Translations under genes and position numbers: made by a program
NCBI GenBank assembly: GCA_947476925.1
Contig: CANJSF010000013.1
Coordinates: forward strand, 46,703-110,702
Length of the DNA: 64,000 nucleotides
Direction of reading: 5' to 3'
DNA from: Rhodospirillaceae bacterium
Lineage (GTDB): Bacteria; Pseudomonadota; Alphaproteobacteria; Rhodospirillales; Rhodospirillaceae
Shown: in pieces, positions 25,042 through 32,456 of the stretch
Layout of the letters: every line of letters starts with the position of its first letter
Position numbering within the stretch: position 1 is the first letter of the stretch
Notes under the pieces: generated by a model
Told to the model about the DNA's origin: nothing
Databases searched by the model: none
What the model saw: only the letters and a program-made list of their open reading frames with translations

Positions 25042-25058
25042 AGCAAACCCCGTGCCAA
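25042..25058 (-). promoter_or_regulatory. Sigma-54 (-24/-12) promoter of flgE
   Basis: On the minus strand the sequence reads TTGGCACG-GGGT-TTGCT, which matches the RpoN consensus TGGCACG-N4-TTGCW at every position, with the required GG and GC 10 bp apart. It points at flgE, putting the start of transcription near 25031 and giving an untranslated leader of about 75 nt. Hook genes in Caulobacter and relatives are sigma-54 dependent, activated by FlbD/FleQ-type proteins, so this gene is probably a late-class flagellar gene. Confidence 0.87.
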
Positions 25059-25162
25059 ATGCAAAGAGTTGGAGAATCAAAGGGTTAGAGTGGCTTGGGT
25101 GGGCTTGGTGGTGGGCGATGGCCACTTCGACCCGGCAGGAATTGCCGGGCGAAACGCGAACC

Positions 25163-26146
25163 TTAAATCAACCCCGCCAGTGGCGACGACGGGTCGGCGT
25201 ACATTTTGCGCGGCATGCGGCCTGACAAGTAAGCCAGCCGTCCGGCCTCAATGCCCAGCTTCATGGCACGCGCCATCTTGATGGGGTCTTTGGCCGCAGC
25301 AATAGCGGTGTTCATCAACACACCATCGCAGCCCAGCTCCATGGCAATCGCGGCATCCGATGCCGTGCCGACGCCGGCATCGACCAGTACCGGCACTTTG
25401 GCTTGCTCCACAATAATGCGAATGTTGACCGGGTTCTGAATGCCAAGGCCCGATCCAATCGGCGCGGCTAGCGGCATAATGGCGCAGCAGCCGATGTCCT
25501 CCAGGCGCTTGGCCATGATCGGATCATCGGTGGTGTAGACCATCACCTGAAATCCTTCTTTCACCAACACGTCGGCGGCCTTCACCGTTTCGATGATGTT
25601 GGGATAGAGCGTTTTGTGATCGCCCAGCACTTCCAGCTTCACCAAGTTCCAGCCGCCCGCTTCGCGCGCCAAGCGCAATGTGCGCACGGCATCTTCGGCC
25701 GTGAAGCAACCGGCTGTGTTGGGCAAATAGGTGTATTTTTTCGGGCTGACGTAATCGACCAGCATCGGTTGCGAGGGATCGGACAAATTTACGCGACGCA
25801 CAGCGACCGTAACGATCTCGGCCCCAGAGGCTTCAATGGCGCGCGCGGTTTCTTCGAAGTCCTTGTACTTGCCCGTGCCGACCAACAACCGCGAATGATA
25901 GACCTCGCCCGCAACAGTGAAAGTATCCGTGCTGGTTGTGTCGGCATTTCCGCCGCCAATGAAATGTACAATTTCAATCCGGTCGCCTTCACACAGCGAC
26001 GTCGTTTCAAATGCCGACTTGGGTACAATTTCCAAATTGCGTTCCACGGCCACTTTGCCAGACGCAATTCCCAGCTGTTTCAACATGCCCGCCACCGAGA
26101 CGGGATGCGGAAGGTCACGAGGTTCACCGTTGATGGTAATGTTCAT
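25163..26146 (-). CDS. thiSG: Fused sulfur carrier ThiS - thiazole synthase ThiG
   Basis: 327 aa from ATG 26146 (an in-frame ATG at 26173 would add 9 residues). Residues 1-66 are Thi[14 protein letters not shown], ending in [12 protein letters not shown], whose Gly-Gly is normally the free C-terminus that carries the thiocarboxylate. Residues about 75-327 are ThiG, a TIM barrel: [39 protein letters not shown], Schiff-base lysine in [10 protein letters not shown] (about K169), [37 protein letters not shown]. It makes the thiazole moiety of thiamine from DXP, dehydroglycine and sulfur. No other thiamine gene is adjacent and I see no TPP riboswitch upstream. Confidence 0.92.
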   Translation of the reverse strand: MNITINGEPRDLPHPVSVAGMLKQLGIASGKVAVERNLEIVPKSAFETTSLCEGDRIEIVHFIGGGNADTTSTDTFTVAGEVYHSRLLVGTGKYKDFEETARAIEASGAEIVTVAVRRVNLSDPSQPMLVDYVSPKKYTYLPNTAGCFTAEDAVRTLRLAREAGGWNLVKLEVLGDHKTLYPNIIETVKAADVLVKEGFQVMVYTTDDPIMAKRLEDIGCCAIMPLAAPIGSGLGIQNPVNIRIIVEQAKVPVLVDAGVGTASDAAIAMELGCDGVLMNTAIAAAKDPIKMARAMKLGIEAGRLAYLSGRMPRKMYADPSSPLAGLI

Positions 26147-26295
26147 GGCGCGGTCTATGACATGTAAATTCATGAGCGTTGAAATAGCAGTCAGGCAGCC
26201 AGACGCAAGGGGCTGAAAAGCAAGGCAGAGCTGCGCCCCGGTCGCCCCCCAACAAACGCAAGGTTGAAGCGGGGGGGCCCATGGTATAAAGCCAT

Positions 26296-26308
26296 ACCCA
26301 GCCTGGGT
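26296..26308. promoter_or_regulatory. Short palindrome in the thiSG/aroQ divergent region
   Basis: ACCCAG-C-CTGGGT, six-bp perfect arms, about 60 bp before aroQ and 150 bp before thiSG. Could be an operator; no regulator is identifiable. The rest of the 220-bp gap shows only G/C runs. Confidence 0.3.
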
Positions 26309-26366
26309 CGCGTAATGGTTAACGCGCTGATCCGGCTCGTTTTATTGGCGGTGGAGCGGCCCTAAC

Positions 26367-26813
26367 GTGAGCCCAAAGGTCCTAGTCCTCAACGGCCCGA
26401 ACCTCAATATGCTGGGGCAGCGGGAGCCTGACATTTACGGCCATACGACGCTGGAAGACATCCGGCGTGCGGTTGATGTGCGTGCAGGCCAACTGAAACT
26501 GACCGTCGACTTTCGCCAAACCAACGACGAAGGCGAGCTGGTGACGTGGATTCAAAGCGCACGCGGTGGGGCCAGCGCCATTGTCTTGAACGCGGCGGCC
26601 TACACGCACACCTCGGTGGCGGTGCTGGATGCCTTGCTGGCATGCGGCGTGCCGGTGGTTGAAGTGCATTTATCGAACATTTATCGCCGCGAAGAATTCC
26701 GGCACCATTCCTATGTGTCGCGCGCAGCCACCGGCATTATCTGCGGCTTTGGCGCACACGGCTACGAACTTGCGTTAGAGGCAGTGGCGCGATTACTGCA
26801 CAACGAGAAATAA
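26367..26813 (+). CDS. aroQ: 3-dehydroquinate dehydratase, type II
   Basis: 148 aa, normal length. VLVLNGPNLNMLGQREPDIYG (start), catalytic Tyr in that stretch, FRQTNDEGELVTWIQ, LNAAAYTHTSVAVLDAL, EVHLSNIYRREEFRHHSY (catalytic His) and GFGAHGYELAL. It converts 3-dehydroquinate to 3-dehydroshikimate in the shikimate pathway as a dodecamer. GTG start. First gene of the aroQ-accB-accC(-aat) series, a gene order widely kept in Alphaproteobacteria. Confidence 0.96.
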   Translation: MSPKVLVLNGPNLNMLGQREPDIYGHTTLEDIRRAVDVRAGQLKLTVDFRQTNDEGELVTWIQSARGGASAIVLNAAAYTHTSVAVLDALLACGVPVVEVHLSNIYRREEFRHHSYVSRAATGIICGFGAHGYELALEAVARLLHNEK

Positions 26814-26847
26814 CATCACACCAACACGACAACGGGTGGATAAGAAA

Positions 26848-27288
26848 ATGTCGAACATCGACGGCGATAGCGTCAAACAACTGGCGGCCATTCTGACCGA
26901 GACGGGCCTGACCGAGATTGAGTACGACACCGGAACTTTGCGCATTAAAGTGGTGCGCGGCGGCGTTGCCGCGCCGGTTTATGCCGCACCCGCCATGTTA
27001 GGCGCGCCCTTAGCTGCCGGTGGCGCCGCAGCGCCCACAGATGTTGCCGCGAACCCAGGCTGCTTAAAGTCGCCCATGGTTGGCGTGGTTTACATGTCGC
27101 CCGAACCCGGTGCAGCGGCCTTCATTAAAGTTGGCGACCAAGTTGCTGAAGGCCAAACCGTGCTCATCATCGAAGCGATGAAAACCTTCAACCAAGTCAA
27201 GGCCCACAAGAGCGGCAAGGTTACGCAAATTATGGTGGCCGATAAGAACCCGGTAGAATACGGCGAACCGCTGATGCTGATTGAATAG
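26848..27288 (+). CDS. accB: Biotin carboxyl carrier protein of acetyl-CoA carboxylase
   Basis: 146 aa from ATG 26848 (GTG 26836 is in frame). N-terminal helical region (LAAILTETGLTEIEYDTG), an alanine/proline linker, and the biotinyl domain with biotin-accepting lysine in IEAMKTFNQV (about K112), thumb-like KSPMVGVVYMSPEPGAAAF and end NPVEYGEPLMLIE. It carries CO2 from AccC to the carboxyltransferase for malonyl-CoA synthesis. Directly followed by accC (18 nt). Confidence 0.96.
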   Translation: MSNIDGDSVKQLAAILTETGLTEIEYDTGTLRIKVVRGGVAAPVYAAPAMLGAPLAAGGAAAPTDVAANPGCLKSPMVGVVYMSPEPGAAAFIKVGDQVAEGQTVLIIEAMKTFNQVKAHKSGKVTQIMVADKNPVEYGEPLMLIE

Positions 27289-27306
27289 CATCGGGGTATT
27301 ACGCGG

Positions 27307-28665
27307 ATGTTTGAAAAAATCCTCATTGCGAACCGCGGCGAGATTGCGCTTCGCGTTTTGCGCGCCTGTCGAGAGATGGGCATCAAAACCGTCGCCGTGC
27401 ATTCCACCGCCGACAACGAAGCCATGCACGTGCGGCTGGCCGACGAAGCGGTCTGCATTGGCCCACCGCCTGGACGCGATAGCTACCTGAACAAAGCTGC
27501 TGTGATTTCAGCAGCCATGATCACCAATGCCGAGGCGATTCATCCCGGATATGGTTTTTTGTCCGAAAACGCTGAGTTCGCCGACATGGTCAAAGACCAC
27601 GGGCTGACGTTTATCGGCCCTTCGCCCGAACACATTCGCATTATGGGCGATAAAGTTCAGGCCAAATTGACCGCCCAGAAACTCGGCATCCCGGTTGTGC
27701 CCGGTTCGGACGGCGCAGTGAAAAACGAAGACGATGCCGTCAAAGTGGCCGAGGAGATTGGCTACCCTGTTCTGATCAAAGCCACGGCCGGTGGCGGCGG
27801 ACGCGGCATGAAGGTCGCAGCCAGCAAAAGCGAAATTCGCGAAGCCTTTAAAGTTGCCAGTTCCGAGGCCGAAGCGGCCTTTGGCAATGGCGAAGTGTAC
27901 ATGGAAAAGTATTTAGGCCAGCCGCGCCACATCGAGATTCAGGTGCTGGGCGATCAGCATGGCAACGTTGTGCACTTGGGCGAGCGCGATTGCTCGCTGC
28001 AACGCAAACATCAAAAGATTTTCGAAGAATGCCCCTCGCCTGCGCTGAACCCCAAACAGCGCGATGATATTGGCAAAATTGTCACCACGGCGCTGAAGAA
28101 AATCGGCTACCACAACGCCGGAACGGTGGAGTTCCTTTACGAAGACGGCAAATTCTACTTCATCGAAATGAACACCCGCCTGCAGGTCGAACACCCGATC
28201 ACGGAAATGATTACCGGGTTGGACTTGGTCCGCGAACAAATTCGCGTGGCGGCAGGGCTGGAGTTGGGCTTCAGCCAAAAAGATGTGGAGTTCCAAGGCT
28301 GCGCCATGGAATGCCGCATTAATGCCGAAGACCCACGAACTTTTGCCCCCTCGCCCGGCACCATCACCGGCTATCATGCGCCTGGCGGTCGCCGTGTGCG
28401 CGTCGACTCAGCCATGTACGCGGGCTCCAAAATCCCGCCCTATTACGACAGCTTGATTTCGAAGCTGATTGTGCAAGGCTCGACGCGGAACGAATGCATT
28501 ATGCGCATGCGTCGCGCACTGCATGAGTATGTAATCGACGGCATCAAAACCACCATTCCGTTGCACCAGGCCGTTCTAGACCAACAGGTGATCATCGACG
28601 GCAATTATGACATTCGCTGGCTCGAGCGTTTTGTGGCAGACTGGGTCCGCTCGGGTTCAGGCTAG
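27307..28665 (+). CDS. accC: Biotin carboxylase subunit of acetyl-CoA carboxylase
   Basis: 452 aa. ATP-grasp enzyme: N-terminal FEKILIANRGEIALRVLRAC, HPGYGFLSENAEFA, FIGPSPEHIRIMGDK, glycine-rich loop ATAGGGGRGMK, HIEIQVLGD, ERDCSLQRKHQKIFEECP, EFLYEDGKFYFIEMNTRLQ, EHPITEMITG. It carboxylates the biotin on AccB with bicarbonate and ATP. 18 nt after accB; same operon. Confidence 0.97.
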   Translation: MFEKILIANRGEIALRVLRACREMGIKTVAVHSTADNEAMHVRLADEAVCIGPPPGRDSYLNKAAVISAAMITNAEAIHPGYGFLSENAEFADMVKDHGLTFIGPSPEHIRIMGDKVQAKLTAQKLGIPVVPGSDGAVKNEDDAVKVAEEIGYPVLIKATAGGGGRGMKVAASKSEIREAFKVASSEAEAAFGNGEVYMEKYLGQPRHIEIQVLGDQHGNVVHLGERDCSLQRKHQKIFEECPSPALNPKQRDDIGKIVTTALKKIGYHNAGTVEFLYEDGKFYFIEMNTRLQVEHPITEMITGLDLVREQIRVAAGLELGFSQKDVEFQGCAMECRINAEDPRTFAPSPGTITGYHAPGGRRVRVDSAMYAGSKIPPYYDSLISKLIVQGSTRNECIMRMRRALHEYVIDGIKTTIPLHQAVLDQQVIIDGNYDIRWLERFVADWVRSGSG

Positions 28666-28667
28666 GT

Positions 28668-28760
28668 GGGCTTCCGGGTAGCCGCCCGGAACCCGAGGCA
28701 ATTTTATAAGAGGGCATTTTCGGCCGCAAAACCGCTTCACACTTTTGCTGAAAATACCCT
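28668..28760 (+). other. Two hairpins in the accC-aat gap; structured aat leader
   Basis: The first hairpin pairs TTCCGGG (28672-28678) with CCCGGAA (28685-28691), extended by GGG/CCC across a one-base bulge; no T tract follows. The second is a long compound stem: AGGGCATTTTC (28711-28721) with GAAAATACCCT (28750-28760), one C/A mismatch, enclosing GCAAAA (28726-28731) with TTTTGC (28743-28748). It ends 29 nt before the aat start codon. Could be processing, attenuation or translation control of aat; unproven. Confidence 0.5.
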
Positions 28761-28789
28761 GTGAGGTTCCAGCCAAAGGTTAGGTTCCG

Positions 28790-29446
28790 TTGACGGACAT
28801 CACGCCTGAGCTTCTTCTCAAGGCCTATGCCTATGGGGTGTTCCCCATGGCAAAGTCACGCGACGACGAGAAGGTATTTTGGGTGCAACCCAAACTACGC
28901 GGCGTCATTCCCCTTCATCAATTTCATGCTTCGCGCTCGTTGCGCAAAACGCTGCGCAAGGAACTTTTTGCCGTCACCATCGACACCGCATTCGAACAGG
29001 TGCTGGACTATTGCGCCGAGACGAAACCGGGGCGGCCCGAAACCTGGATCAACGCCAAAATCGTGGAATTATTCACCAGCCTACATCACGCTGGGCTGGC
29101 TCACAGCGTTGAAGTGTGGCGCGACGGTGAACTTGTCGGTGGCCTTTATGGACTTGCGATGGGTGCCGCGTTTTTTGGCGAGAGCATGTTCAGCCGTATC
29201 ACTGACGGATCGAAAGTCGCGCTGTGCCATCTTGTCGGCATCATGAAACAGGGAGGGTTTGTGCTGCTCGACACGCAGTTCATCACCGATCACCTGGCGC
29301 GATTTGGCGCTATCGAAATTCCGCAGAAGGATTATTTGGCACAGCTCAGCTTGGCTTTATCGCAGCACGCCGACTTTGGGTCACCGCTGCCTCAGCGCGA
29401 GCTCGACGCAGTTTTGTTTTCGCACGACACGACCCAAATATCGTAA
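28790..29446 (+). CDS. aat: Leucyl/phenylalanyl-tRNA--protein transferase
   Basis: 218 aa. It transfers Leu or Phe from aminoacyl-tRNA to proteins with N-terminal Arg or Lys, marking them for ClpS/ClpAP (bacterial N-end rule). Motifs: AYGVFPMAKS, FWVQPKLRGVIPLHQFH, RPETWINAKI, YGLAMGAAFFGESMFS, ALCHLVGIMKQGGFVLLDTQF. TTG start (AGG-rich stretch upstream), MTDITPELLLKAYA; no ATG fits. The 3' end overlaps the convergent DUF2155 gene by 55 bp, so the last 18 codons are antisense to that gene's end. Confidence 0.95.
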   Translation: MTDITPELLLKAYAYGVFPMAKSRDDEKVFWVQPKLRGVIPLHQFHASRSLRKTLRKELFAVTIDTAFEQVLDYCAETKPGRPETWINAKIVELFTSLHHAGLAHSVEVWRDGELVGGLYGLAMGAAFFGESMFSRITDGSKVALCHLVGIMKQGGFVLLDTQFITDHLARFGAIEIPQKDYLAQLSLALSQHADFGSPLPQRELDAVLFSHDTTQIS

Positions 29447-29784
29447 ACCGGGTCGTCCATCGCAGATAAATCCGGGCTTGAGGCAAACATCCAGCCATCG
29501 AAAACTTTAGTTTTTTCTTTGCCCACGGTTTTTACAATTTGCAACAGCACCGAGCTTTCGGGCGTTTCTTCGGGCGGGCGGGTGAAGCACGTCTTGGCCA
29601 AAATTTCCAAGCGTCCAAATGAGGTCGGCTGGCCCACATTCACGCGCAACAACTGCACCTGGGCCGTGACTTTATCAAGCGCGCGCAGCACAACCGTGTC
29701 GGTTTCAATGTCTGTCGCTCTGGCTGGCGCCATGAGGCTCAGCGCTGAAGCGAACATCATGGTGCAGAAAAACAAGTGGCGCAT
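29392..29784 (-). CDS. DUF2155-family secreted protein
   Basis: 130 aa from ATG 29784 (the frame extends further but lacks a better start). Signal peptide MRHLFFCTMMFASALSLMAP, cut near ARAT. The conserved core VLRALDKVTAQVQLLRVNVG, LEILAKTCFTRPPEETPESS, KVFDGWMFASSPDLSAMDDP, VYDIWVVSCE is typical of DUF2155, found in Alphaproteobacteria next to aat, mlaD and NDUFA12. Two conserved cysteines (one in TCFTRP, one in VSCE) could form a disulfide. Function unknown. Last gene of the leftward NDUFA12-mlaD-mlaD-DUF1838-DUF2155 series. Confidence 0.85.
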   Translation of the reverse strand: MRHLFFCTMMFASALSLMAPARATDIETDTVVLRALDKVTAQVQLLRVNVGQPTSFGRLEILAKTCFTRPPEETPESSVLLQIVKTVGKEKTKVFDGWMFASSPDLSAMDDPVYDIWVVSCENKTASSSR

Positions 29785-29810
29785 GAAGAACGTAACCCGA
29801 TCAGTGAAAC

Positions 29811-30728
29811 TCAAATTGCAAACGGCAGGGGCCGTTCGAGCTCGCTCCAACGCGCCTGCAGCAAATCAGGGCGTTCTTTCTCTGCCTTTGCCCGAAACTC
29901 GCGCGGCAATTCTGCCGTCGAGCCAAGCTTCCGCCCCGTCCACGACCCCAGCATGTGCCCCTTTCGGTCGCTCATCTTCATCCAGCGTGGCCAGGGCGCA
30001 ACGTAGAACCCCGATGTATGGATCGGCAATGACGTGACCGAGGCATCTTGAAATGTTTTGAGGTCGACCCAAGCCGTGGAGGTTTCAATGAAGGGCATCG
30101 GCCAACTGGCGGGGGCGGCTCGCACATGCTCGCGGCGCAACAGGTCGCCCTCGATGCGATAGAAACTATAGGTCTTCGATGGCTTGGTTGTTTTGCTGTC
30201 GAGCGGCAAATAGCCCTTCGGGGAATCAATCACTCCCGGGTCTTGTGTCAAAATTGTCGGCGGAACATCGATCATCTCATCTGTCAACGGATTGCGCGCC
30301 TGTTCGACAAACTGGCCCGTCGTGAGATGGCGGGGGAAAGACAGGTTGTGCGCATGAATCCGGTAGGTCAGTGGTTTCAGCCGTTGAAAGTATGAATACT
30401 CAATCCCCTCGAAACGCACGACCGGTTCGGGGCGCTGTCCATCGGCGATCATGAAGACCAGAAAATGATACCAGGTCAGTGTTTCGCCACGTTCAACGAG
30501 ATCGCGCGCAAACCGGAAATGAGCCCTGAACTCTTCGTCCTCGGATTTGAACGACATAAACTCGGACCGTATGGGCTGCCCGAGAGACTGGGCTGCGCTT
30601 GCGTCAGCGGCGCCAAAAGATGAGACGGCAGCCATTGATGGGGCTAACGCGGCGGCAATAAAATCTCTGCGCGGAGCTGAACTCGCGTCGAAGGACGGCA
30701 CTAGCGATCGTTTAAGAAGGTCCAGCAC
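29811..30728 (-). CDS. DUF1838 protein, Tat-type leader (paralogue 1)
   Basis: 305 aa, GTG start with GGGAG upstream. N-terminus SSAPRRDFIAAALAPSMAAV followed by small residues looks like a twin-arginine leader. The mature part (about residues 55-290) is of the DUF1838 type: FRAHFRFARDLVERGETLTW, YRIHAHNLSFPRHLTTGQ, VEQARNPLTDEMIDVPPTI, WVDLKTF..ASVTSLPIHTSGFYVAPWPRWMKM, GHMLGSWTGRKL. No catalytic motif is known to me. It sits between the second mlaD gene and DUF2155, a place usually not occupied by this family. A second DUF1838 gene is at 44662-45516. Confidence 0.78.
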   Translation of the reverse strand: MLDLLKRSLVPSFDASSAPRRDFIAAALAPSMAAVSSFGAADASAAQSLGQPIRSEFMSFKSEDEEFRAHFRFARDLVERGETLTWYHFLVFMIADGQRPEPVVRFEGIEYSYFQRLKPLTYRIHAHNLSFPRHLTTGQFVEQARNPLTDEMIDVPPTILTQDPGVIDSPKGYLPLDSKTTKPSKTYSFYRIEGDLLRREHVRAAPASWPMPFIETSTAWVDLKTFQDASVTSLPIHTSGFYVAPWPRWMKMSDRKGHMLGSWTGRKLGSTAELPREFRAKAEKERPDLLQARWSELERPLPFAI

Positions 30729-30762
30729 TTAAGCTCCCTAGGCTGCAAATTGATGCAGCCCG

Positions 30763-31233
30763 CTATTGGCTTGCGCCTTTGTCGTCGGTCTTGCTGGTCG
30801 CCAGAAAAATAATCTCGCCGACCAAATCTTCGACCGATTGGAAGTCGCGCGTTTTTGGAACCACGCCGCCGTCGGCCAAACTTTGCGTCGCGCGGCCGGG
30901 AATGAGGTTCACATATTTGCCGCCCAAAAGTCCGTCACTTACGATGACGGCTTCACTATCTTGGGGCAGTTTCACGTCGCCCGAGATGGCCATGGTGACC
31001 GTGGCCTGAAACGTGTTCGGGTCAAGCGCTTGGCCCGTGACAGTACCGACGCGAATGCCGCTCACGCGCACATCACTGCCGGTTTCAAGGCCACCGACCT
31101 TGATGAATTTCGCTGAGACCGAGTAGCCTGTAATGGCTTGGATGTCGGCGGTGGTATAAGCAAACACGAGAAACATGCCCGCGATCAGCAGCACGACAGC
31201 GCCTAAAATTGTTTCGATCGGATTGCGGTTCAT
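30763..31233 (-). CDS. mlaD: MlaD-family periplasmic lipid-transport protein, second of a tandem pair
   Basis: 156 aa. One N-terminal membrane helix (ETILGAVVLLIAGMFLVFAY) and an MCE/MlaD domain: FIKVGGLETGSDVRVSGIRVGTV, then SEAVIVSDGLLGGKYVNLIPG, then FQSVEDLVGEIIFL. MlaD forms the periplasmic hexamer that passes phospholipids between the MlaFE ABC transporter and MlaC. Its start overlaps the stop of the upstream MlaD-like gene by 4 nt (ATGA). No mlaE, mlaF or mlaC is nearby. Confidence 0.88.
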   Translation of the reverse strand: MNRNPIETILGAVVLLIAGMFLVFAYTTADIQAITGYSVSAKFIKVGGLETGSDVRVSGIRVGTVTGQALDPNTFQATVTMAISGDVKLPQDSEAVIVSDGLLGGKYVNLIPGRATQSLADGGVVPKTRDFQSVEDLVGEIIFLATSKTDDKGASQ

Positions 31234-31730
31234 GACGGATTCTCATTGCGGATCGTGTTTTTAGCCGCCGTTTTTGCAGCGGCTTTGGCTTGCTCGACAA
31301 TCTTGCCAATCAGTTCTTCGATAATTACCGAATCTTGGGTAAAGCCAATGCGCCCACCCGACTTGAGATAGTCTTGGCTGCCGCCCGGTTGCAGTTCGAT
31401 ATATTTGCTCCCAAAGACGCCGTCCGTTTCAATAATGGCCGCCGTATCCTCGGGCAGTGGAATATTTTTATTCAAAATCAGCGTCATGATGGCACGGTAA
31501 CGCTCATCCAACCGCACATGGCCAACGCTACCGATATTCACACCTGCCAAGCGCACAGGCGCGCCCTGATGCAGCCCATCGGCTCGGCTAAACTCGGCGA
31601 TATAGGTCGCGGCAGCCTTGTCGCCTTTTTTATCAAGACGGTTGCCCAATGCCGTAAAAGTCAACCCGGCCACTGCCACCAGCAACGCCGCTACGCCGAC
31701 GAGCTTTTCGCGGCTCTCGGCTTTAAGCAT
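31230..31730 (-). CDS. MlaD-family protein, first of a tandem pair
   Basis: 166 aa. N-terminal membrane helix (LVGVAALLVAVAGLTFTALG), MCE domain FSRADGLHQGAPVRLAGVNIGSVG, DTAAIIETDGVFGSKYIELQPGG, and an alanine/lysine-rich C-terminal helix. Same architecture as the next gene but clearly diverged, so an old duplication rather than a recent one. Overlaps NDUFA12 by 8 nt upstream and the second mlaD gene by 4 nt downstream: strictly coupled. Two different subunits could form a mixed MCE ring. Confidence 0.85.
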   Translation of the reverse strand: MLKAESREKLVGVAALLVAVAGLTFTALGNRLDKKGDKAAATYIAEFSRADGLHQGAPVRLAGVNIGSVGHVRLDERYRAIMTLILNKNIPLPEDTAAIIETDGVFGSKYIELQPGGSQDYLKSGGRIGFTQDSVIIEELIGKIVEQAKAAAKTAAKNTIRNENPS

Positions 31731-32073
31731 CGGGAGTCCAAGCTGTGTAATCGCCGCCGGCCTTAGAGCGCTGCCCGCCGCGTTGATCGTGGCCGGGCGG
31801 CAGATATGCCTGCTCGGTGCCCGTCAGGTTCGGCAGATGCGGCTTTTCCCAAGCATGGGTGGGCGTCGTGATCGGGGCGTCGGTGGTATGGTGCAGCCAG
31901 GAATGCCACTCGGGCGGCACTTTGGAGGCTTCCGGCTCACCCTTGTAGATCACCCAGCGTTCTTCGCGCACATCAGCGCGCACCCGTTTACCGCGGTAAT
32001 AGGTATTTCCGTAGTTATCTTCGCCGACCTTTTGGCCGCGAAATTTGGTGTGCAACCACGTTCCTAAACTCAT
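31723..32073 (-). CDS. NADH:ubiquinone oxidoreductase subunit NDUFA12 family protein
   Basis: 116 aa. MSLGTWLHTKFRGQKVGED, NYGNTYYRGKR, REERWVIYKGEPEASKVPPEWHSWLH (split across the family's conserved block), and the proline-rich tail with LTGTEQAYLPPG. This is the bacterial orthologue of the mitochondrial complex I accessory subunit NDUFA12/B17.2, found in Alphaproteobacteria. First gene of the leftward cluster; promoter in the gap shared with nrdJ. A longer in-frame extension upstream is not family-like, so I start at ATG 32073. Confidence 0.92.
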   Translation of the reverse strand: MSLGTWLHTKFRGQKVGEDNYGNTYYRGKRVRADVREERWVIYKGEPEASKVPPEWHSWLHHTTDAPITTPTHAWEKPHLPNLTGTEQAYLPPGHDQRGGQRSKAGGDYTAWTPDA

Positions 32074-32205
32074 ATCGAACAATCCCTTACGACCGGTTCG
32101 GCAAATCCAGCCCGGCGCGCCGACCGGGCGGGCAATATGTCGGTTTTCGCTCCCAACGTCCAGGCAGGCCAGAGTCGGCGCATCCAAGGCATCAACCCGT
32201 CAACC

Positions 32206-32219
32206 CCCAATATGTTGGG
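32206..32219. promoter_or_regulatory. Candidate NrdR box 1 upstream of nrdJ
   Basis: CCCAATATGTTGGG, inverted repeat CCCAA/TTGGG around TATG. Its core CAATATGTTG fits the NrdR-box core CWATATATWG with one substitution. A poorer second match, AAATGTATTG, begins 34 bp downstream at 32242. Paired NrdR boxes upstream of ribonucleotide reductase genes are the rule; the spacing here is slightly off the usual 31-32 bp, so this is tentative. Confidence 0.4.
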
Positions 32220-32366
32220 TTCTCCACAGGCCAGACCCACAAAATGTATTGAAAGCCCAGACCTCTTTACATAGAGTTTTTCTCGTCCCCGCAAGGCTTT
32301 AACAGCGCCGCGCGAGGCACAAGAGGGCCGAGGGGAAGGCACAATAGAGAGCCGCTTTATGCTGCA

Positions 32367-32378
32367 GCCATATATGGC
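32367..32378. promoter_or_regulatory. 12-bp perfect palindrome upstream of nrdJ
   Basis: GCCATATATGGC, about 80 bp before the nrdJ start. The ATATAT centre also resembles an NrdR-box core but the flanking W positions are C/G. May be an operator. Confidence 0.35.
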
Positions 32379-32456
32379 GCGCAGGGCGGTTGGGACTGTG
32401 CCCCTCACGATACCCGCACTTACGTCTCAAAGCTTGGCGTTTATAAAAGGTTAGTC

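Larger units (their letters stand above)
32074..32456. other. 383-bp divergent control region between NDUFA12 and nrdJ
   Basis: No gene. Two palindromes stand out (32206-32219 and 32367-32378, listed separately). The nrdJ ribosome-binding site is AAAGG at about 32445. I looked for a cobalamin riboswitch because nrdJ is B12-dependent and did not find one. Confidence 0.6.

Noticed and set aside
25131..25149. Intrinsic terminator after thiSG
   Set aside because: A 6-bp CCCGGC/GCCGGG hairpin is present, without a T tract on the minus strand; could be a Rho-linked structure, not listed as a terminator.
26147..26366. TPP riboswitch upstream of thiSG
   Set aside because: The conserved CUGAGA and the ACC...GAUCUGG-type elements are missing on the minus strand; only G/C runs are seen.
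32280..32456. Cobalamin riboswitch upstream of nrdJ
   Set aside because: A short GGGGAAGGCAC stretch recalls part of the motif, but the CCGCCACTG and B12-box (GCCAGGAGACC) elements are absent.
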